From: Ciceribacter lividus
GTDB taxonomy: Bacteria > Pseudomonadota > Alphaproteobacteria > Rhizobiales > Rhizobiaceae
Direction of reading: 5' to 3'
NCBI RefSeq assembly: GCF_003337715.1
Contig: NZ_QPIX01000006.1
Span: forward strand, 1-64,000
Length of the DNA: 64,000 bases
Shown here: piece by piece, positions 1 to 8,013 of the stretch
How the letters are laid out: each line of letters begins with the position of its first letter
Numbering within the stretch: the first letter of the stretch is position 1
Notes under the pieces: model-generated
What the model saw: only the letters and a program-made list of their open reading frames with translations
The model's database searches: none
Told to the model about the DNA's origin: nothing
Program-made: the position numbers and the translations under genes

Positions 1-14
1 CTCTCATCGGTCAT
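1..14 (-). CDS. Start of a minus-strand gene cut by the window edge
   Basis: An ATG on the minus strand (bases 14-12) begins the codons Met-Thr-Asp-Glu and runs off the left edge. A GGAG (bases 24-21) lies six bases in front of it, which is good Shine-Dalgarno spacing. Only four codons are visible, so no product can be named. The 278 bases between this start and the helicase gene hold no other gene that I can support and must contain the promoters of both divergent genes. Confidence 0.35.
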
Positions 15-292
15 CGTCGTCTCCGTTTCAGGTTTCAGGTGTTGCAACCCGAACCTTCTCCAAGATCGGCGATGACCGCCAGCGTCACTGTCGGCTGCGC
101 GCTGCGCTATGCCGACCGCTCCGCGCGCGGCCTCCTACACCATCAGCGCGGACACGACCCAGGCCGCCCCCCGCCGACCCGCCCGGTCACTGCGGCATCA
201 GCGCGAATCGTGATAGACGTCCCGCAACGGGTTCCGTCCAGCCACAACCTCGCAATTGAGCCTGGGGCATCCAAAGGGCGACAACAAGCCGG

Positions 293-2170
293 ATGGACAA
301 GCGACACGCCATGCACGCATCGAACCAACGTTCAGCCACGACGACCCTTTTCGACGCCGTTTCGGCTGAGAATCCTGTCGACGTCCTTCGCCGGGTCTGG
401 GGCTATCCGGCGTTTCGTGGAAAGCAGGCAGATGTCATCCGCCATGTCATGGCAGGGAAGGACGCACTCGTGCTCTTCCCGACCGGCAAGGGCAAGTCGC
501 TCTGTTTCCAGCTTCCCGGCGTTTGCCTGCCCGGCGTCACCGTCGTCATCTCTCCGCTGGTGGCGCTGATGAGGGATCAGGTCGAAGAACTGAAGGCACT
601 TGGGATCGCAGCCGAGTGCCTCTGGTCCCAGCAGTCCGAAGAGGAATCGCGCGCCGTCAGGGCGAGGCTCCGCGCCGGGCAGATCAAGCTGATCTACGTC
701 ACCCCCGAGCGTGTGGTCCTTCCCGGCTTCGCCGGCCTCTTCGGAGACGTACCGATCTCGCTGATTGCGATCGACGAATGCCACTGCGTCAGCAGCTGGG
801 GCCATAACTTCCGCAAGGACTATCTCGGGCTCGGGAAACTGAAGGAACTTTATCCCGGTGTTCCGCGCATTGCCCTCACGGCCACGGCCGACCCCCACAC
901 GCGTGACGATATCATCCGCCAGCTCCAGCTCGACGACGCCGCCGTCTTCGGAGACAGCTTCGACCGGCCCAACATTAGCTACCACATTGCAGAGCGGGAC
1001 AACGCCAGGTCGCAACTCGTTCGTTTCCTGCAGCGCCACGAAGGCTCCAGCGGCATCGTCTATTGCCTTTCGCGGCGCAAGGTCGAGGAAACCGCCGCCT
1101 GGCTCAATGACCATGGCATCAAGGCGAGGCCGTACCATGCGGGCATGGACCCGGCCGTCAAGGCGGAGAACCAGGACGCGTTCCGGATGGAGGAAGACCT
1201 TTGCCTGGTCGCAACCGTCGCATTCGGGATGGGCATCAACAAGCCGAACGTCAGGTACGTCGCCCACCTGGACCTGCCCTCTTCCGTCGAAGGCTATTAC
1301 CAGGAAACCGGACGTGCTGGTCGTGATGGCCTCCCCTCGGAAGCCTTCATGATCTATGGGATGCAGGACATCGTCCAACGTCAGCGGATGATCGACGAGG
1401 GCGACGCGACAGACGAGATAAAGCGCATCGAACGGGCGAAACTGAGCGCGCTCCTCGGAATCTGCGAGACCGCCGGGTGCCGCCGGAAGGCGATCCTTTC
1501 CCATTTTGGTGAAGCGGCGCCTGACCGGTGCGGCAACTGCGACACATGTAACAATCCCGTCGAGACCTGGGATGGCAGCGAATCGTCAATCAAGGCGTTG
1601 GCCGCCGTCTATCGCACAGGAGAACGCTTCGGGACCGCACACGTGATCGACGTCCTTCTTGGAAAGGACACGGAACGGACAAGGAAGTTCGCGCATGACC
1701 AGCTGGCCGTCTTCGGCGTTGGCAAAGAGCTTCCTGCCCACGCCTGGCAATCGATTTTCAGACAACTCCTCGCGCTCGGCTACATCCGGGTTGCTCACGA
1801 CGAATATGGCGCACTGAAGCTGGAGCCGGCTGCTCATCGTGTTTTCAAGAAGGAAGTGGCGGTGATCCTTCGCCGGGACGCCGTTGACACCGTCCGCAAA
1901 AGGGAACGAGGGAAACCCGTCGTTACGGCAACGAGAGCCAGATTGACTGACGAGGACGAGACGCTTTTCCAGGCGTTGCGCGCCGAGCGGCTGGCGATCT
2001 CCAAGTCCCTGGGTGTCGCTCCTTATGTCGTCTTTCCGGATACGACGCTTATTTCCTTCGCGACCGCTCGTCCGAAGACGGAGCAAGAGATGCTCTCGAT
2101 CTCGGGTGTCGGAGCGACAAAGTTCGCTCGCTACGGCGAGAAGTTCATGGCCATCATCGCGGGCGGCTAA
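293..2170 (+). CDS. recQ: RecQ-type ATP-dependent DNA helicase
   Basis: This is a 3'-5' DNA helicase of the RecQ family, acting in recombination and replication-fork repair in the cytoplasm. The 625-aa length is full for the family. Visible parts are the P-loop at residues 64-69 (TGKGKS), the Walker B motif DECH at 161-164 followed by the RecQ aromatic-loop region (CVSSWGHNF), the helicase C domain, the four-Cys zinc region (CETAGC...CGNCDTC, about residues 395-425) and a C-terminal HRDC domain ending in [11 protein letters not shown]. Two residues differ from the usual RecQ pattern: the P-loop is GKGKS rather than GGGKS, and the box is DECH rather than DEAH. This suggests an accessory paralogue rather than the housekeeping copy. 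A second ATG at 311 is equally possible, because neither start has a strong Shine-Dalgarno sequence. The gene is convergent with minE. Confidence 0.9.
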   Translation: MDKRHAMHASNQRSATTTLFDAVSAENPVDVLRRVWGYPAFRGKQADVIRHVMAGKDALVLFPTGKGKSLCFQLPGVCLPGVTVVISPLVALMRDQVEELKALGIAAECLWSQQSEEESRAVRARLRAGQIKLIYVTPERVVLPGFAGLFGDVPISLIAIDECHCVSSWGHNFRKDYLGLGKLKELYPGVPRIALTATADPHTRDDIIRQLQLDDAAVFGDSFDRPNISYHIAERDNARSQLVRFLQRHEGSSGIVYCLSRRKVEETAAWLNDHGIKARPYHAGMDPAVKAENQDAFRMEEDLCLVATVAFGMGINKPNVRYVAHLDLPSSVEGYYQETGRAGRDGLPSEAFMIYGMQDIVQRQRMIDEGDATDEIKRIERAKLSALLGICETAGCRRKAILSHFGEAAPDRCGNCDTCNNPVETWDGSESSIKALAAVYRTGERFGTAHVIDVLLGKDTERTRKFAHDQLAVFGVGKELPAHAWQSIFRQLLALGYIRVAHDEYGALKLEPAAHRVFKKEVAVILRRDAVDTVRKRERGKPVVTATRARLTDEDETLFQALRAERLAISKSLGVAPYVVFPDTTLISFATARPKTEQEMLSISGVGATKFARYGEKFMAIIAGG

Positions 2171-2183
2171 TACGGAGGGCGGC

Positions 2184-2215
2184 ACGGGCCGGCGGGCCGA
2201 CCGGCCCGCCCCCGT
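2184..2215. terminator. Bidirectional GC-rich hairpin between recQ and minE
   Basis: Bases 2191-2198 and 2203-2210 form an 8-bp perfect stem (GGCGGGCC/GGCCCGCC) around a four-base loop. ACGGG (2184-2188) can pair with CCCGT (2211-2215) after a two-base bulge. It lies exactly between the two convergent stop codons, so it probably ends transcription from both sides. There is no clear T-tract. Confidence 0.7.
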
Positions 2216-2226
2216 CGTCATTCTGG

Positions 2227-2487
2227 TTACGCCGCCAACCGCGCCGCGTCGCGCGGGATTTCCACCTCGATTTCGAGAATGGAAACGTGCTCGTCACGGT
2301 CCATCTTGACCTGCACCTTGTCGCCATCGACCTGCACGTGCCTGGCGATCACGGCGAGGATTTCCTCGCGGAGAACGGCGACCAGATCCGATCCCATCGA
2401 GGCGCGTTCATGGGCGAGCAGCACCTGCAGCCGCTCGCGCGCCATCGGCGCCGACTTCTGTTTGCGGAACAGACTGAAGATGCTCAT
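2227..2487 (-). CDS. minE: Cell division topological specificity factor MinE
   Basis: MinE (86 aa) stimulates the ATPase of MinD at the membrane and sets up the oscillation that keeps the Z-ring at mid-cell. The N-terminal part ([14 protein letters not shown] followed by [14 protein letters not shown]) is the typical membrane-targeting and anti-MinCD segment. The C-terminal half (VEIPRD) is the topological specificity domain. The start codon overlaps the minD stop as ATGA, so minC-minD-minE are translationally linked. Length and sequence match rhizobial MinE. Confidence 0.96.
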   Translation of the reverse strand: MSIFSLFRKQKSAPMARERLQVLLAHERASMGSDLVAVLREEILAVIARHVQVDGDKVQVKMDRDEHVSILEIEVEIPRDAARLAA

Positions 2488-3299
2488 GCAGCCCTCCGTG
2501 CGAAGATCTTGCCGAGGATGCCGCGCTTTTCGCCTGGAATTTCGACCGGCAGAACCTCGCCGGCAAGCCGGCGGGCCGCAGCGAAATAGGCCTGCGCCGC
2601 ACCGCTGCGGGTGTCGGCCAACGTGACCGGCGCGCCGATGTTGGAAGCCCGCAGCACGTCCATGCTCTCGGGGATGATGCCGAGCAGCGGGATCGAGAGG
2701 ATTTCCAGCACATCGTCCACCTTCAGCATGTCGCCGCGCTGGGCGCGCGCGCCGTCATAGCGGGTGAGCAGGAGGTGCTTTTCGATCCGCTCGCCGCGTT
2801 CGGCCTTGGCCGTCTTGGCGTCGAGAAGGCCGATGATGCGGTCGGAATCGCGCACGGAGGAGACTTCCGGATTGGTGACGACGACCGCCATGTCGGCGTG
2901 GCGCATGGCAAGTGTCGCACCGCGCTCGATGCCGGCCGGGCTGTCGCAAATCACCCAGTCGAAATAGCGCTTCAGTTCACCGATGACCTGTTCCACGCCT
3001 TCGGCCGTCAGGTTGTCCTTGTCGCGGGTCTGGGAGGCGGGCAACAGGTAAAGCGTCTCCAGCCGCTTGTCGCGGATCAGCGCCTGCGGCAGCTTGGCGT
3101 CGCCCTGGATGACGTTGATCAGGTCGTAGACGACGCGGCGTTCGGCGCCCATGACGAGATCCAGATTGCGAAGGCCGACGTCGAAATCGACGACGACGAC
3201 CTTTTCGTTGCGCTGTGCGAGCGCAGCGCCCAGTGCGGCCGTCGAGGTGGTCTTGCCGACCCCGCCCTTGCCTGATGTGACGACGACTACCTTCCCCAT
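2484..3299 (-). CDS. minD: Septum site-determining ATPase MinD
   Basis: MinD (271 aa) is the ParA-like ATPase that binds the membrane, recruits MinC and oscillates under MinE control. The deviant Walker A motif is at the extreme N-terminus ([10 protein letters not shown], residues 9-18), followed by [19 protein letters not shown], a MinD signature. The C-terminus ([10 protein letters not shown]) is the amphipathic membrane-targeting helix. The start has an AGGAG ribosome-binding site. It lies 30 bases after minC and overlaps minE by four bases. Confidence 0.97.
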   Translation of the reverse strand: MGKVVVVTSGKGGVGKTTSTAALGAALAQRNEKVVVVDFDVGLRNLDLVMGAERRVVYDLINVIQGDAKLPQALIRDKRLETLYLLPASQTRDKDNLTAEGVEQVIGELKRYFDWVICDSPAGIERGATLAMRHADMAVVVTNPEVSSVRDSDRIIGLLDAKTAKAERGERIEKHLLLTRYDGARAQRGDMLKVDDVLEILSIPLLGIIPESMDVLRASNIGAPVTLADTRSGAAQAYFAAARRLAGEVLPVEIPGEKRGILGKIFARRAA

Positions 3300-3329
3300 C
3301 TTGCTCTCCTGTTTTCGGCCGGTTACGGC

Positions 3330-4061
3330 TCAGCTGAGTTTCTCTGCCATGATCGTGTCGCCTTCCAGCCACCACTGGGCGGGCTGTCCGCGCAGGCTGG
3401 CCGGCATGTCTTCCGCCATCTTGTAGACGCCGTCGATCGCCACCAGCTCTGCTTCGAGCTTGCGGCAGAAGATCCGGGCGGACGCGTTGCCGACGGAACC
3501 CGCGAGCGCTCGTCCGCGCAAGGCGCCGTAGATGTGGATCGAACCTCCGGCGATCACTTCGGCGCCGGAAGCGACCGAACCGATGACCGTCACGTCGCCC
3601 TCGGCGAAGATCACCGATTGCCCCGAGCGCACCGGCTCGCGAATGATGAGCGACTGCAGCGCCTGGCGGGTCGCGGCAGGCTCCGGCGTCCGGTTCTCTT
3701 CGCGCTTCTCCGTCGCCGTGTCGCTGACCGTCACCTCGAAATCGGAGGCCGGCCGGCCACCCTTCAGGATCGGCGGCATTCCGGCCTCGACGAGCGAAGG
3801 ACGCCCGCCCTCGATACCCATGATGCTGACATTCCGTTGCGCGAGCTCGGCAGTGAGCTCCTTCAGCTCGGCACGATTGATGGCAAGCTCGGTGACGTCC
3901 AGCACGACCGGTCGCCCGAGAAAGAAGCCCGCCGAGCGCGCGGCGAGATCGTCGAGCCTTTTCAGCCAGTCGTCGAGCGGCAGATCGGGCGAGAGCACGA
4001 CCGCCAGAAAGGAGCGGCCCTTGATGCGGATCGAGCGGGCGTCTGTTAGCACTTTGGTCAT
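3330..4061 (-). CDS. minC: Septum formation inhibitor MinC
   Basis: MinC is the FtsZ antagonist that MinD delivers to the cell poles. The N-terminal FtsZ-binding domain starts MTKVLTDARSIRIKG. The C-terminal beta-helix MinC domain contains the repeated glycine pattern GDVTVIGSVASGAEVIAGGSIHIYG and binds MinD. I chose the ATG at 4061 (243 aa). The reading frame stays open upstream to 4226, with another ATG at 4100, but that upstream protein sequence is not MinC-like and the CtrA-like box at 4103-4118 sits there. Neither start has a clear Shine-Dalgarno sequence. It is the first gene of minCDE. Confidence 0.93.
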   Translation of the reverse strand: MTKVLTDARSIRIKGRSFLAVVLSPDLPLDDWLKRLDDLAARSAGFFLGRPVVLDVTELAINRAELKELTAELAQRNVSIMGIEGGRPSLVEAGMPPILKGGRPASDFEVTVSDTATEKREENRTPEPAATRQALQSLIIREPVRSGQSVIFAEGDVTVIGSVASGAEVIAGGSIHIYGALRGRALAGSVGNASARIFCRKLEAELVAIDGVYKMAEDMPASLRGQPAQWWLEGDTIMAEKLS

Positions 4062-4066
4062 CTGCG

Positions 4067-4118
4067 TTAATGATTGGTTATCCTTGCCTACCTCCGGCAT
4101 GGTTAACAAAGCGTTAAC
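4067..4118 (-). promoter_or_regulatory. Two CtrA-like boxes upstream of minC
   Basis: Bases 4103-4118 contain TTAA-N7-TTAAC, an exact match to the CtrA consensus, inside the inverted repeat GGTTAAC-N5-GTTAACC (4101-4119). A second, weaker site TTAA-N7-TTAT lies at 4067-4081, just before the minC start. CtrA is the cell-cycle master regulator of alphaproteobacteria. The sites imply cell-cycle control of minCDE; binding is inferred, not shown. Confidence 0.65.
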
Positions 4119-4316
4119 CGCAGCCGCTGACGATCGATACCGGATACGGCTGAGGCAGCCCCGCCGGCCGCGCGAGGCGCGCCCCAATAACGCGTCGCGC
4201 CGTCGCCACGTTCTGCCCCCAATCATGGTTAACGATCGGTCAATATTTCGCTGCCTACGATGAAACCGGAATCACTGCTTCGCCGTTACCGGCGAGAAAA
4301 TACGGGAGGATCGATC

Positions 4317-4544
4317 ATGCTTGCGATTCTGAAGGCTATCCGCGAACACTTGGCGGAAACGCCCGACGCCTGGACCACTGCTCCCGAGATCTGCACCCCG
4401 GACACCGGCACCTATGCCGACGGCGCCCTGCCCCTGCAGTCGTTCGACCCGAAAGACCGCCGCGGCGAGACCGCCCGTGCCGCCTTCCTCCGCGACTATG
4501 GCCAGGGCCGGACCGTCAGGCCCGAGGGCGCCGGATACGCCTGA
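4317..4544 (+). CDS. Hypothetical 75-aa protein
   Basis: This is a short gene with a strong Shine-Dalgarno sequence (GGGAGGA, 4304-4310) at good distance from the ATG at 4317. The protein begins MLAILKAIREHLAETPD, has a Pro/Thr/Asp-rich middle and ends RTVRPEGAGYA. There is no signal peptide, membrane helix or cysteine-rich motif apart from one Cys. I do not recognise a family. It is divergent from minC and followed by 211 bases without a visible gene before the glutathione S-transferase. Confidence 0.6.
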   Translation: MLAILKAIREHLAETPDAWTTAPEICTPDTGTYADGALPLQSFDPKDRRGETARAAFLRDYGQGRTVRPEGAGYA

Positions 4545-4755
4545 CCGACAATAGTCCGGCGAACGACGGCCCGCAGTCGCCCGCCAGGACGCTTCGATTG
4601 CTCCATAACAGGGAATGATAGCCCGTTCGCGGGAGGAGAAGTTCTCCCTGCGTTGTGGCTCAGTTGCCCTATCGTCCGGGGGCATCTGTCTGCTAGACGG
4701 GAGCGGCATATTGAACCGCCGGGCACCCGGGGTTCGAAGAAAAGAGGCGCATCCC

Positions 4756-5457
4756 ATGGCAGATCTTTCCAGCTTCCCCATCACGCGGAAATGGCCGCCG
4801 GCCAATCCGGACGTCATCCAGCTCTACTCGCTGCCGACCCCGAACGGCGTCAAGATCTCGATCGCCCTCGAAGAGCTCGGCCTCCCATACGAGGCGCACA
4901 AGGTGAGCTTCGCCACGAACGACCAGAAGAGCCCGGAATTTACGTCGCTGAACCCGAACGGGCGCATCCCGGCGATCATCGATCCCGACGGGCCGGACGG
5001 AAAGCCGATCGGTCTCTTCGAATCGGGCGCCATCCTCATCTATCTCGCCGAGAAGACGGGCCGGCTCATGCCGGCGACGGCGCGCGAGCGCTACGAGATG
5101 CTCTGCTGGATCATGTTCCAGATGGGGGGCGTCGGCCCGATGTTCGGGCAGTTCGGACATTTCCACAAATTCGCCGCCGACAAGGTTGCGAACAACTCCT
5201 ATCCGGTCGAACGCTACCGCGACGAGGGCAAGCGGCTGCTCGGCGTTCTGGAGGGTCGCCTCAAGGATCGGCAATATCTGATGGGCGACGATTACACGAT
5301 CGCCGACATCACCACGTTCCCATGGATCTGGTGCGCCGATTTCTACTATGGCGGACGCGAGGTGCTGGAATACGAGCGCTTCCCCGCGGTCATGGCATGG
5401 TTCGAGCGCTGCATGGCGAAACCCGCAAGCCAGAAGGGGCTGACAGTCCCGGCCTGA
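4756..5457 (+). CDS. Glutathione S-transferase family protein (YghU/Ure2-like)
   Basis: This is a 233-aa cytosolic GST. Residues 18-105 form the thioredoxin-like GSH-binding domain (VIQLYSLPTPNGVKISIALEE), with the N-P-N-G-RIPAI cis-proline turn and the ESGAILIYLAEK motif. The rest is the helical C-terminal domain (YLMGDDYTIADITTFPW). The TPNGxK pattern with Asn in the active-site turn and the DGPDGKP insert are typical of the YghU/YfcG (Nu-class) disulfide-bond oxidoreductase-type GSTs. The ATG at 4756 follows an AGAGG. The longer open frame upstream is not GST-like. Confidence 0.88.
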   Translation: MADLSSFPITRKWPPANPDVIQLYSLPTPNGVKISIALEELGLPYEAHKVSFATNDQKSPEFTSLNPNGRIPAIIDPDGPDGKPIGLFESGAILIYLAEKTGRLMPATARERYEMLCWIMFQMGGVGPMFGQFGHFHKFAADKVANNSYPVERYRDEGKRLLGVLEGRLKDRQYLMGDDYTIADITTFPWIWCADFYYGGREVLEYERFPAVMAWFERCMAKPASQKGLTVPA

Positions 5458-5460
5458 GGC

Positions 5461-5488
5461 TGCGCAGAAGCGAGGTCGCGCTTGCGCA
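5461..5488. terminator. Hairpin between the convergent GST gene and siderophore operon
   Basis: TGCGC (5461-5465) pairs with GCGCA (5484-5488) and AAGCG (5468-5472) with CGCTT (5479-5483), with a two-base bulge and a six-base loop. It starts three bases after the GST stop and lies 18 bases beyond the last siderophore-operon stop, a plausible two-way terminator position. There is no T-tract. Confidence 0.4.
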
Positions 5489-5506
5489 TGACGCGTTCCC
5501 GCCGCT

Positions 5507-6274
5507 TCAGCCGAGGTCGGCGGGATCGGTTGCGCCGGCGATGACGTCAAGCGGTGACTGATCCGGGCGCCGCACCGCAAGGGCAAGCCGATATCCGTCG
5601 CAAGGCAGGAACTCGAAGAACCGCCAGGCGTCGGGATTGCTCGGCTCAGCAGAACCGTTTTCCGACGGCCAGAGCGTCACGCGCAGCGGGTCGAGTTGGA
5701 AGGCGGGCGAGTCCAGCCTTCCCGACAATCCCTCGCCGGTCGCCTTGAGATAGGCTTCCTTCAGCGTCCAGAGCCGGAAGAATATCGAGCGGTATTCGGC
5801 GCCCGCAGCCTTCGCAAGCATCGCACGTTCGCCCGGCGCGAAGCGTTCGGCCACTGCCGACGGGACGTTGCCGTCACTCGCCTCGACATCGACACCGACC
5901 GGGACACCCGCGATCACGCAGGCGACCAGACCACGGGTGTGCGAAATGTTGAAGTGGAGCCGTGATCGGGTGCTGGCGGCAAGCTCCGGCTTGCCGGAGA
6001 GGCCGGTCTCGAATGTCCACGCCCTCGGGTCGCCGCCGAGGGCTTCGCTCAGCATATGGCGGAGCAGCGCGTGGGCGGCGACGTAAGCGGCCCTGTCCGC
6101 GCGATGACGAAAGCGCGTTGCCCGGGCCTGTTCGGAGAGGTTGAGGAGAGCAAACCAGCGCTCCAGATACCGGTCCGGCAAATCAGTGGTCCGCAGCCAC
6201 AGGAGCCGCACGCTTTCGGGAGCGAGAGGAGCCACGGCGAGGGCTGGTGCAAGAATATCTCCCTCGGCACCCAT
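5507..6274 (-). CDS. 4'-phosphopantetheinyl transferase, Sfp type
   Basis: This enzyme transfers the phosphopantetheine arm of CoA to the serine of carrier domains. Here its natural targets are the stand-alone aryl carrier protein and the PCP of the EntF-type synthetase. The family motifs are visible: GVDVEASD (Mg-binding Asp) and FFRLWTLKEAYLKATGEGLS. The 255-aa product begins at an ATG (6274) preceded by GGAG seven bases upstream; the frame is open further upstream from a GTG at 6424, but that part overlaps the esterase gene and is not family-like. It is the last gene of the siderophore operon, 76 bases after the esterase gene. Confidence 0.9.
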   Translation of the reverse strand: MGAEGDILAPALAVAPLAPESVRLLWLRTTDLPDRYLERWFALLNLSEQARATRFRHRADRAAYVAAHALLRHMLSEALGGDPRAWTFETGLSGKPELAASTRSRLHFNISHTRGLVACVIAGVPVGVDVEASDGNVPSAVAERFAPGERAMLAKAAGAEYRSIFFRLWTLKEAYLKATGEGLSGRLDSPAFQLDPLRVTLWPSENGSAEPSNPDAWRFFEFLPCDGYRLALAVRRPDQSPLDVIAGATDPADLG

Positions 6275-6350
6275 TCTCGCGCTCCGCAAACCACCTGTCC
6301 GTCCTTTCCCTTGGCCGATATTGGCGCGGCCATCGCTTCGCGATCGCCCC

Positions 6351-7253
6351 TCAGTCGCCTTCGAAGAAGGCAAAGCGCAGAGCGCGCGGCAGGCAGGTGA
6401 CGAGCGAGCTCGAATGCTCGCCACCCTCCTCGATATCGCAGCGCACCGTCACTCCATCGCCATAGGTTTTCGCGAGCTGTTCAGAAAATGTCTGAACATT
6501 GCCGATCATGGCCCGGCGACGGCGGAGCGACACGTAGGAGGCGTTTGCCGCGAGATCGACCTGCCACGGGGCCGGTTCCTCCTCCCACTGGCCGACCGTC
6601 AGGTAGGCGCGACGGGGGGCGTCGAAGGCCGCTTTTCGCTCGGCGAGCTGGCCGAGCAGCGCCTCGCGTCCCCACCAGATGGAGGGACTGACCGCCAGGA
6701 ATGCCTGGAACGACTGAGGCCGCTGACAGAGCCAGTCGAGCACAAGGTATCCCGCGAGCGAATGGCCAAGCAGTGCAGACTGATCCTCTCGGACGGGAAA
6801 GGTCGACCGGATGAAGGGCTTCAGCCGGTTTTCGACGAAATCGATGAAGGCCGCCTGACCGCCGTAGCAGACACTCGCCTGCCATCCGGCATCGTCGATT
6901 TCGGGAGGGCCGCGAGTGAAGTCCTCGTATCGACGGTCGAGATCATAGTCGCCACCCTCGGAATAGCCGATGCCGACCACCACCATCGGATGGATGCCGC
7001 TCGCCTTCGGTCGACGTGAGAGGCGCCGCAGTGTCTCCACGACGAGCAGGAAATCGGCATTCGCATCCAGCAGGTAGAGGACGGGAAAGCCGCCAGGCGG
7101 AACCTCCACCGCCGGCACATGGACGAAGATCTCGTGCCTTCGACCGCCGGCGCCGGGCAGCGGGAAGCGCTCGCAATCCGGAACCATCAGGCTGCTGCCG
7201 GGCGGCCGGGCACGATCGAACGCATGAAAACGCCTTGTCTTGTTGTCAGCCAC
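6351..7253 (-). CDS. Siderophore esterase-like alpha/beta hydrolase (Fes/IroE type)
   Basis: This is a 300-aa putative serine esterase of the esterase-D/IroE-like group, expected to hydrolyse the ester backbone of the ferric or apo siderophore to release iron. The nucleophile elbow is GHSLAG (Ser about 165), preceded by PVLYLLDANADF and VVVGIGYS, both typical of the family. The catalytic His is probably in EGGEHSSS. No signal peptide is evident, so it is probably cytoplasmic like Fes. The start is read as the GTG at 7253, which overlaps the entA stop by eight bases. An ATG at 7187 is the alternative but lacks a Shine-Dalgarno sequence. Confidence 0.8.
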   Translation of the reverse strand: MADNKTRRFHAFDRARPPGSSLMVPDCERFPLPGAGGRRHEIFVHVPAVEVPPGGFPVLYLLDANADFLLVVETLRRLSRRPKASGIHPMVVVGIGYSEGGDYDLDRRYEDFTRGPPEIDDAGWQASVCYGGQAAFIDFVENRLKPFIRSTFPVREDQSALLGHSLAGYLVLDWLCQRPQSFQAFLAVSPSIWWGREALLGQLAERKAAFDAPRRAYLTVGQWEEEPAPWQVDLAANASYVSLRRRRAMIGNVQTFSEQLAKTYGDGVTVRCDIEEGGEHSSSLVTCLPRALRFAFFEGD

Positions 7254-8013
7254 GCAGGGTCGCGCCTCCGTCCACGTAAATGTCGGCCATGGTGATGTGT
7301 CCCGCCTGATCGGAGAGAAGAAACAGCACCGCGTTTGCAACATCCTCCGGCATGGCGAGTTTCTTCAGCGGAATGCCTGTTCGGTAGCTCGCAAGATCAC
7401 CCTCGATGACCTGCGCTTCGGCGGCCGGTGTCGCCCACATGCCGGTCTGCATCGGCGTCAGGGTCGAACCGGGCGCAACGATGTTGCAGCGAACGCCGTG
7501 CCCGGCTACCTCCAGACCGAGACAGCGCACGAACATCGCCGCCGCCGCCTTCGAGGCTGCATAGGCCGCCATGTTTTTCCGCGGAATGCCGGCCGCATTC
7601 GAGCCGACGACGACGATGGCGCCCTGTCCGCGTTCGGCCATGCGGGCGGCGAGCGCCCGGCAGACGAAGAAGGTGCCGTGGCAATTGACGTCGAAAACGC
7701 GGCGCCAGACGTCACCTGAAAGCTCGGCCACGGGCGTCGTATCCAGGATGCCGGCGACGTTCACCCCGAAGTCGAAGCCGCCCATCTCCGCATCTGCCTC
7801 GGCAATCACACGCTGCACTGCTACCTCGTCGCTGATATCGAGCGCTGTACCCCACACCGGGCCTTCTGCAGCGCTCCAGGTGGGGTCGGCCTGCCTGTCC
7901 GTCGCGAAGACCCGTACGCCCGAAGCCACCAAGCCGTCGACCACAGCGCGGCCGATGCCCCCTGCCGCCCCCGTCACGAAGGCCGCCTTTCCTGCCAGTC
8001 CCGTCAGTTGCAT
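7246..8013 (-). CDS. entA: 2,3-dihydro-2,3-dihydroxybenzoate dehydrogenase
   Basis: This is a short-chain dehydrogenase (255 aa) that oxidises 2,3-dihydro-2,3-dihydroxybenzoate with NAD to 2,3-dihydroxybenzoate, the last step of DHB formation. The Rossmann motif GAAGGIG is near the N-terminus, and the catalytic Tyr-Lys are in AAYAASK. SDR members have many substrates; this call rests on position within entC-E-B and fits EntA length. The ATG at 8013 has GGAGG upstream and overlaps the end of the NRPS gene by ten bases. Confidence 0.88.
   Translation of the reverse strand: MQLTGLAGKAAFVTGAAGGIGRAVVDGLVASGVRVFATDRQADPTWSAAEGPVWGTALDISDEVAVQRVIAEADAEMGGFDFGVNVAGILDTTPVAELSGDVWRRVFDVNCHGTFFVCRALAARMAERGQGAIVVVGSNAAGIPRKNMAAYAASKAAAAMFVRCLGLEVAGHGVRCNIVAPGSTLTPMQTGMWATPAAEAQVIEGDLASYRTGIPLKKLAMPEDVANAVLFLLSDQAGHITMADIYVDGGATLRG

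Noticed and set aside
4545-4755. Possible small gene between the 75-aa hypothetical and the GST gene
   Set aside because: Open frames here only extend the GST frame upstream or run antisense; none has a ribosome-binding site or recognisable sequence.
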